This document shows positions 7,142 to 11,271 of a stretch of DNA of 11,271 nt, piece after piece. Under the pieces are notes generated by a model, which saw only the letters and a list, made by a program, of their open reading frames with translations, was not told the DNA's origin and ran no database searches. Within the stretch, counting starts at the first letter, position 1; each line of letters starts with the position of its first letter. The translations under genes and the position numbers were made by a program. Origin of the DNA: JADJQU01 sp035490315 (GTDB lineage: Bacteria; Planctomycetota; UBA1135; GCA-002686595); the NCBI GenBank assembly GCA_035490315.1, contig DATHET010000026.1, forward strand, positions 1 to 11,271, written 5' to 3'.

Positions 7142-8106
7142 TTGGTCGTTCCCGTTTTCGCCGGACCACGGAAGAAACCGCCGGTGGATTTCAGGACTTC
7201 GACGTAGCGCCGCACTCCCTCGCCCAGGCTCGTGAATTCACGCTGATAACCCGCCTTGCGCAGCCCGGTCAGATCGGCGCGCGTGAAGGCCTGGTACTTG
7301 CCGCCGAGGTCGGCCGGGAAGGGAATCTCGCGGATCTTCGCCTTGTCGAAATGCGAGGCGGTGTGCTCGGCGAGCTCGAGGAAGCTCTCCGCGCGACCGC
7401 TGCCGCAATTGAAGATTCCGTGCGCGTTCTTGGAGTCGAGGAAGTGCAGGTTGACGTCGACGACGTCGTCGACGTAGACGAAGTCGCGCAGGAACTTCTT
7501 GCTGCCTTCGAAGACGGTCATGTCCTCGCCGCGCGAAGCCTGCTGGAAAAGCTTGAACACCACCGAGGCCATGCGGCCCTTGTGGTTCTCCTGCGGCCCG
7601 TACACGTTGAAATAGCGCAGGCCGACCACCGGCGTCTTGACCTCGGAGATCCGCGCGCGCACCCAGTTGTCGAAGGCGAGCTTGGAGAAGCCGTAGACAT
7701 TGAGCGGCCACTCGCAGGCGGCTTCCTCGCGGAAACCGGCGGCACCATCGCCGTAGATTGCCGCGGACGAGGCGTACAGGAACGGACACTGTCCCGCGGC
7801 GAGCTGGAACCAGGCCTTCGAGGCCTCGAAGTTGGCCGCCATCATGAAGCGGCCGTCGCGCACGGTCGTGTCCGAGCAGGCGCCCTGGTGCAGCACCGCG
7901 TCGACGTCGTCGGCGTCGATGCCTTCGATAAAGAGCGCGGTGTCGCGGACGTCGACAATGTCCGAGAACGCAAGCGAGTTGAGATTCAGGTGCTTCTCGC
8001 CGTGCTCGAGGTCGTCGACGATCACGATGTCGTCGATGCCGCGGCGATTGAGCGCGCGGACCAGGTTCGAGCCGATGAAGCCGGCGCCGCCGGTGACGAT
8101 GTACAT
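7138..8106 (-). CDS. hldD: ADP-L-glycero-D-manno-heptose 6-epimerase HldD
   Basis: This 322-residue short-chain dehydrogenase-type epimerase converts ADP-D-glycero-D-manno-heptose to the L-glycero form, the last step before heptose enters the LPS inner core. It shows the nucleotide-binding GGAGFIG at residues 6-12, HQGACSDTT (73-81), SSAAIYG (113-119), and the catalytic Y138-GFS-K142 pair. LRYFNVYGPQENHKGRMAS is very characteristic of HldD, as is the C-terminal PFPADLGGKYQAFT. The length equals that of known HldD proteins. The ATG at 8106 starts immediately at the first strand of the fold, so it is well supported, although no clear Shine-Dalgarno is seen. Its TGA stop overlaps the hldE GTG start, implying coupled translation of consecutive pathway enzymes. 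It lies 90 bp after the acyltransferase gene; this gap may hold a promoter, but I see no convincing one. Confidence 0.96.
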   Translation of the reverse strand: MYIVTGGAGFIGSNLVRALNRRGIDDIVIVDDLEHGEKHLNLNSLAFSDIVDVRDTALFIEGIDADDVDAVLHQGACSDTTVRDGRFMMAANFEASKAWFQLAAGQCPFLYASSAAIYGDGAAGFREEAACEWPLNVYGFSKLAFDNWVRARISEVKTPVVGLRYFNVYGPQENHKGRMASVVFKLFQQASRGEDMTVFEGSKKFLRDFVYVDDVVDVNLHFLDSKNAHGIFNCGSGRAESFLELAEHTASHFDKAKIREIPFPADLGGKYQAFTRADLTGLRKAGYQREFTSLGEGVRRYVEVLKSTGGFFRGPAKTGTTK

Positions 8107-8196
8107 GCCGAAAAGTCTGTGAGGTCGTTGTGCGCCGGCCGAGCGGTCAGGTTCGGCAGGCCGGGGTTGGAAAATTCAAGCGGCAGCGATGAGCCT

Positions 8197-9156
8197 TCAC
8201 TCCGGCTCGGCGATCAAGGGGGCCTTGAGGTAGCGGTCGTGCAGCCAGAAATACTGTTCTGGAGCGGACAGGATCATCTCTTCCATCGAACGGTTCAACG
8301 CTGTCGCGACTTCTTCCGGCGAGGAGCGTCGGAATTCCTCGGGCTCGAACACGCGCAGCATGTGGACGCGGTAGTGCCACGGCCGTTCCAGCGCCTCGAC
8401 CCAGCCGGTGAGCACCGGAACCGACAGACGCCGCATGAGAATTCCGGGAGCGCGCTCGCAGTGCGCCGGTCTTCCGAAGAAGGGCGCGATCACGGTGCGC
8501 TTGCGCGCGCGCTGGTCGAGCATCATGACCAGGGTTCCGCCGGCCTGCAGGATCTTCGTGACGTCCTCCATCGCCCCGTGGCGGTGCAGGAGGCGGAAGC
8601 CGCGAGCGTCGCGCTGGCTTTGGGCGGCGATCGACAGGTAGCGGTTGCGCGGCGGCCGCGAAACGACATAGACCGGAGAGAGTCCAAGCCGTACCAGCGC
8701 CAGGGCGCCGGCCTCGAAGTCTCCGAGGTGCGGCGTGACGACGATCATTCCGCGGCGTTTGGCGAGGGCTTCTTTGACGCCGGGCCCGTAGTCGATCTCG
8801 AAGTGGGCCTCGAAGCCGTCGCGCGCGATCTCGCGATCGAGCCGGTCGCCGCGCGCGAGCATGGTGAAGAAGAATTTCCAGGCCTCGAGCACGCGGCGCT
8901 CGCGGATTTCCGGCGTGAGCTGGCTGCCGAAGGCTTGGGCGAGGAAGTTGCGCGCCGCGTCGGAATGGCGTCGATCGAGCCGGCGCGCGATCCGCGCGGC
9001 GAGGGTGGCGAACACGTCCTGAGCGCGCGTGGGCAGAGCGCCCAGGGACCAGAGTGCCGCGCGAGCGATCTGCGCTTCGAGAAAAGCGAGGGCGCCGCCG
9101 CGGTCGCCGACCACCGGCTGCCAGGGAATCGGCCACTGCGTCTGGGTCTCGGTCAC
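8197..9156 (-). CDS. Lipid A biosynthesis (Kdo2-lipid IVA) lauroyl-type acyltransferase, LpxL/HtrB family
   Basis: The 319-residue protein belongs to the LpxL/LpxM (HtrB/MsbB) family, which adds secondary acyl chains to lipid A at the inner membrane using acyl-ACP. The catalytic HX4E motif is H143-LGDF-E148. It is followed by VVSRPPRNRYL (R167 region), a MMLDQ segment at 211-215, and APFFGRPAH (224-232), all in family order. The RIARRLDRRHSDAARNFLAQAF stretch near residues 55-76 is also typical. A separate N-terminal membrane anchor is not obvious; residues 22-42 are moderately hydrophobic. The start chosen is the GTG at 9156, forming GTGA with the lpxK stop, with AAGG about 9 nt upstream as a weak binding site. 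The frame is open much further upstream, but that part is a shadow of lpxK. Which acyl chain and position it uses cannot be told. Confidence 0.92.
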   Translation of the reverse strand: MTETQTQWPIPWQPVVGDRGGALAFLEAQIARAALWSLGALPTRAQDVFATLAARIARRLDRRHSDAARNFLAQAFGSQLTPEIRERRVLEAWKFFFTMLARGDRLDREIARDGFEAHFEIDYGPGVKEALAKRRGMIVVTPHLGDFEAGALALVRLGLSPVYVVSRPPRNRYLSIAAQSQRDARGFRLLHRHGAMEDVTKILQAGGTLVMMLDQRARKRTVIAPFFGRPAHCERAPGILMRRLSVPVLTGWVEALERPWHYRVHMLRVFEPEEFRRSSPEEVATALNRSMEEMILSAPEQYFWLHDRYLKAPLIAEPE

Positions 9157-10403
9157 GGCACGCGGCCTTGGCGCACCGAGGGCGCGCCGGCGTCGAGCGC
9201 GGCGTCGATCAAGGCCTCGAGGGCGAGGGCGCTCGAGCGCATTTCCAGCTCGATCTCGATCGCGGCGCAGGCGACTCCCAGGGCCGCGAGCTTGACCTGG
9301 TCCTTTGCCGTACAAAGCAGAAGCCGTCCGTCCCGTCCGAGAGCTTCCACGTCGCGCCGCGTGAAGTCGTGGTGATCCTCGAAGTGCCGCTCGCTGACCA
9401 CGCGCGCTCCGAGGCTCCTCGCGGTGCGCACGAAAGCCTCGGGGTTGCCGATGCCGCTGACCAGATCGACTTCGCGTTCCGCGAGGGCGGACAAGGGCAG
9501 AAGCGATCCATCGCTCGAGCGCAAAGCTCGCGGAGCATGCACGGCGCGCAGCTGCGGCACGCCGGGAGCGAGGGCTTCGATCTCGTTGGACAGGTCCTCG
9601 AGCCAGCTCGGCGGCAGCTGATCGACGCGTGTGATCACGATCGCGTCCGCGCGGGCCAGGGCCTGGGGCGGCTCGCGCAAGAGGCCGCGCGGCAGCAGGG
9701 CGCGCACGCTCTTCCCCTGCGCGTCGCGCGTCAATCCCCACGGACGCGTCGCATCGACGAGCACGACATCGACGTCGCGCCCGAGCCGGCGGTGCTGGAA
9801 TCCGTCGTCGAGCACGATCGCGTCGACACCGAGGGCCACGAGGTCCCGCGCTCCGCGCACGCGATCGCGGCCTTGCACGTGAGCGACTTTCGGCAGCGAG
9901 CGCTCGACCATGCGACCTTCGTCGCTCGATTTGCCGCGCTCGGCGCCGTAGCCGCGCGAAAGGATTCCGACGCGTCGTTTGCGCCGCTCGAGCTCGCGCG
10001 CGAGCCAGATCACCAGCGGCGTCTTTCCCGTGCCGCCGGCGCTGATGTTGCCGACGCTGAACACGGGCACGCCGGCGTGGTGCGTGGTCAAGAGACCCGA
10101 GCTGTAGAACTCCGAGCGCAGCGAAGCGACCACGCGGAACGCGCAAGCCGGCAGGCGCAGGCACTCGATGGCGCCGCCGCGCACGGCGAGCCTGGATTCG
10201 AGCCGCCTCGGGGGCCCAGCTTGCGCCTTGGCGCCGGATGGATCCGATTCCGTCGCGCCGCGTGCATGCGACGCAGCAGAGCCGGTCGAAATCGGCGCGG
10301 TCGCGTCAGAAGGACTCGGCGCAGTTGCGCCGGGCGAGCGCGGCATCGGGGCGTCGGGCGGAACCGGCGCGGGCGCCGATGAGGCATTCCCGCCGTCGTT
10401 CAC
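9153..10403 (-). CDS. lpxK: Tetraacyldisaccharide 4'-kinase LpxK
   Basis: LpxK phosphorylates the 4' position of the tetraacyldisaccharide 1-phosphate to give lipid IVA, at the cytoplasmic face of the inner membrane. The typical PVFSVGNISAGGTGKTP segment holds the Walker A loop (SAGGTGKT, residues 121-128). GILSRGYG (147-154), the DDGFQHRRL motif (199-207) and GIGNPEAF follow as in the family. With the GTG at 10403, which forms GTGA with the omega-like gene's stop, the protein is 416 residues. That includes an unusual Ala/Pro/Ser/Gly-rich stretch of about 65 residues before the normal N-terminus. An in-frame GTG at 10184 would give about 343 residues, the usual size, and the ATG for M20 is another option. 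The overlap pattern shared by its neighbours favours the long form. Function is secure; the start is not. Confidence 0.93.
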   Translation of the reverse strand: MNDGGNASSAPAPVPPDAPMPRSPGATAPSPSDATAPISTGSAASHARGATESDPSGAKAQAGPPRRLESRLAVRGGAIECLRLPACAFRVVASLRSEFYSSGLLTTHHAGVPVFSVGNISAGGTGKTPLVIWLARELERRKRRVGILSRGYGAERGKSSDEGRMVERSLPKVAHVQGRDRVRGARDLVALGVDAIVLDDGFQHRRLGRDVDVVLVDATRPWGLTRDAQGKSVRALLPRGLLREPPQALARADAIVITRVDQLPPSWLEDLSNEIEALAPGVPQLRAVHAPRALRSSDGSLLPLSALAEREVDLVSGIGNPEAFVRTARSLGARVVSERHFEDHHDFTRRDVEALGRDGRLLLCTAKDQVKLAALGVACAAIEIELEMRSSALALEALIDAALDAGAPSVRQGRVP

Positions 10404-10615
10404 AAGGTCGGGGTCGGCGGTTCCTCGTCGGGAATCAACTCGATCAATCCGCGCTCCATCTCGAGGAAGGCGATCTTGATCGGGTTGCGCTCCTTGGTCT
10501 CGATCAGCGGCGCAGCGCCGCGAATCAATTCCCGCACGCGCTTCTGGAGCAGCGCCGTCTTGTGGAAGGACCCGGAAACAGACTTTTGCAGACGTTGAGG
10601 CAGGGACAGTTCCAT
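10400..10615 (-). CDS. rpoZ: Probable DNA-directed RNA polymerase subunit omega
   Basis: The 71-residue protein resembles the small omega subunit, which helps fold and assemble the beta' subunit. The core KTALLQKRVRELIRGAAPLIE (residues 19-39) aligns by eye with the conserved omega helix and its RAxQL-G-xPL stretch. NPIKIAFLEMERGLIEL (44-60) matches the second conserved part, in which a Glu-rich helix ends in a G-x-I. The acidic/proline tail (PDEEPPTPTL) is short. It is divergent from the best-known omegas, so the name is probable rather than certain. The ATG at 10615 is chosen because the frame upstream, open to 10768, is Arg/Pro/Gly-rich and not protein-like. Its stop overlaps the lpxK start (GTGA), placing it at the head of a lipid A operon. 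A candidate promoter lies about 80 bp upstream. Confidence 0.7.
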   Translation of the reverse strand: MELSLPQRLQKSVSGSFHKTALLQKRVRELIRGAAPLIETKERNPIKIAFLEMERGLIELIPDEEPPTPTL

Positions 10616-10696
10616 AAGGCTCGCGCTCTCGGGCCGGGCCGGGGGGGCATCCAAGGACCGCTGGCGATCGGTCCGACCCCTCCCGGGGAACCCGAC

Positions 10697-10725
10697 AGGA
10701 TAGCGATCCGGGCCGCCGCACTCAA
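10697..10725 (-). promoter_or_regulatory. Candidate sigma70-type promoter for the omega-lpxK operon
   Basis: On the minus strand TTGAGT (10725-10720) and TATCCT (10702-10697) are separated by 17 bp, each matching four of six bases of the sigma70 consensus. This lies in the only sizeable non-coding gap (10616-10792) of the gene block and would give a leader of roughly 75 nt before the omega-like ATG. The leader contains a 6-bp dyad, GGACCG/CGGTCC, and a run rich in G and C. The rest of the gap shows no gene and no T-tract terminator after the upstream kinase gene. Such matches also occur by chance, so this is a candidate only. Confidence 0.4.
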
Positions 10726-10792
10726 CTCCCGTCCTCCGCAAGTGCCACCAGGGCCTGCAGATGGGCAAAAGTCTCGACCGTCGCGCCCGGCC

Positions 10793-11271
10793 TTACGAAG
10801 CGGGGCCCAGCGGGTTGGAGGCGTCGAGGCTCAAGTCCGCGCGCGGAGCCGGCGGAAATGCCTTCAGGAACTCCTGCTGCAGGGGCAGAAAGCCCTTGCG
10901 GATCTCGATCAAAGCCTGGGCGCCGTCCCGGGCTGCGATCCGACTCAAGGCCTGCTTCTCGTCGAGGTCGAGGTGCAGCACCCGGTCCAGGGCGAGGCGG
11001 ATGCGCGGATGCAGGAGGAAGGGCCCCTCGACGATCACCAGACTCTCCGCGGCGATCGGGTCGCCGTTCCCGCGGCGCGCGGGCCCTCCTGCGCGGTGCG
11101 GGACGAGCAGCTCGTCGATCATGCGCTCGAAATCGAAGTTGCGCTGCACGTGCTCGAGCACGTTCGAGTCCGTGGACACGCCGTCGCGGGTCTCGCGGCG
11201 GTACTCCTCGAGCGCGACGACAACGGCGGAGCGGCCGCGAGCCTGCAAGAGACGCGCGGCGTCGCGCGCGA
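10793..11271 (-). CDS. Uridine kinase/phosphoribulokinase-like P-loop protein, 3' part only
   Basis: The reading frame is open to the right edge of the window, so the start and the Walker A loop lie outside. About 158 residues are visible. They resemble the C-terminal part of the uridine kinase/phosphoribulokinase-like P-loop family: a strand then EEYRRE where relatives have an acidic D-x-Y/F motif, NFDFERMIDELLVP, the strand VIVEGPFLLHP, and LDRVLHLDLDEKQALSRIAARD with the Arg-rich lid expected near the phosphate site. The apparent TTG at 11248 is not a start because the preceding codons fit the fold. The gene ends in TAA at 10793, 177 bp before the omega-like ATG. The substrate could be a nucleoside, pantothenate or a sugar phosphate and cannot be decided from this fragment. 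Confidence 0.6.
   Translation of the reverse strand, partial: ARDAARLLQARGRSAVVVALEEYRRETRDGVSTDSNVLEHVQRNFDFERMIDELLVPHRAGGPARRGNGDPIAAESLVIVEGPFLLHPRIRLALDRVLHLDLDEKQALSRIAARDGAQALIEIRKGFLPLQQEFLKAFPPAPRADLSLDASNPLGPAS

Noticed and set aside
8107..8196. Possible terminator or promoter between the acyltransferase gene and hldD
   Set aside because: There is a CCGGCC/GGCCGG dyad and a TTGAAT, but no T tract after the dyad and no matching -10 box at a suitable distance.
7351..9375. Open frame of about 674 codons on the plus strand across hldD, the acyltransferase and the end of lpxK
   Set aside because: It spans several well-supported minus-strand genes and crosses their boundaries; the composition is typical of antisense shadows in high-GC DNA.
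9157..10164. Upstream extension of the acyltransferase frame to 10164
   Set aside because: The added sequence is a frame shadow of lpxK, rich in Arg, Ala and Ser; the GTGA overlap start gives the expected family size.
9054..10382. Open frame of about 442 codons on the plus strand across lpxK
   Set aside because: Antisense to lpxK, with no recognisable motif.
10616..10680. GGACCG/CGGTCC hairpin as an intrinsic terminator or riboswitch
   Set aside because: The stem is only 6 bp, no T tract follows, and no riboswitch consensus is recognisable.
10616..10768. N-terminal extension of the omega-like protein to 10768
   Set aside because: The 51 added residues are Arg/Pro/Gly-rich, do not resemble omega, and would cover the candidate promoter.

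Overview
The window looks like chromosomal DNA from a high-GC, Gram-negative bacterium. Most genes show strongly G/C-biased third codon positions. The lipid A and heptose genes (lpxK, an lpxL-type acyltransferase, hldD, hldE) imply an outer membrane with heptose-containing LPS. The mix is compatible with deltaproteobacteria-like lineages (Myxococcota, Desulfobacterota or relatives), but no single gene fixes the phylum. There is no rRNA, tRNA, CRISPR, insertion sequence or phage gene.

Layout. Bases 1-76 are a perfect 36-bp inverted repeat with a 4-nt loop, starting exactly at the window edge. An OPT-family transporter follows on the minus strand (94-1857). Facing away from it on the plus strand is a two-gene unit: a phytanoyl-CoA dioxygenase-type Fe(II)/2-oxoglutarate oxygenase (1910-2734) overlapping an aldose 1-epimerase (2731-3753). 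The epimerase converges on a GT4-type glycosyltransferase (minus, 3757-4941) with only 3 bp between the stop codons.

Everything from 11271 down to 3757 lies on the minus strand. In transcription order it is: the 3' part of a uridine kinase-like P-loop gene (from the right edge to 10793); a short omega-like RNA polymerase subunit gene (10615-10400); lpxK (10403-9153); an lpxL/htrB-type acyltransferase (9156-8197); hldD (8106-7138); hldE (7141-5672); a DUF4160/DUF2442 pair (5597-5069) with visibly weaker GC3; and the glycosyltransferase. A candidate sigma70-type promoter (10725-10697) precedes the omega-like gene.

How the genes work together. LpxK adds the 4'-phosphate to the lipid A precursor and the LpxL-type enzyme adds a secondary acyl chain. 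HldE and HldD make ADP-L-glycero-D-manno-heptose for the inner core, and the glycosyltransferase may act on LPS or another surface glycan. All four overlapping junctions in the window (omega/lpxK, lpxK/lpxL, hldD/hldE, oxygenase/epimerase) have the same form: a GTG start whose last two bases plus the next A form the upstream TGA. This suggests translational coupling. No clearly new system was found. The best leads are the edge palindrome, the uniform GTGA junctions joining an RNA polymerase subunit gene to lipid A genes, the low-complexity N-terminal extension of LpxK, and the DUF4160/DUF2442 pair.
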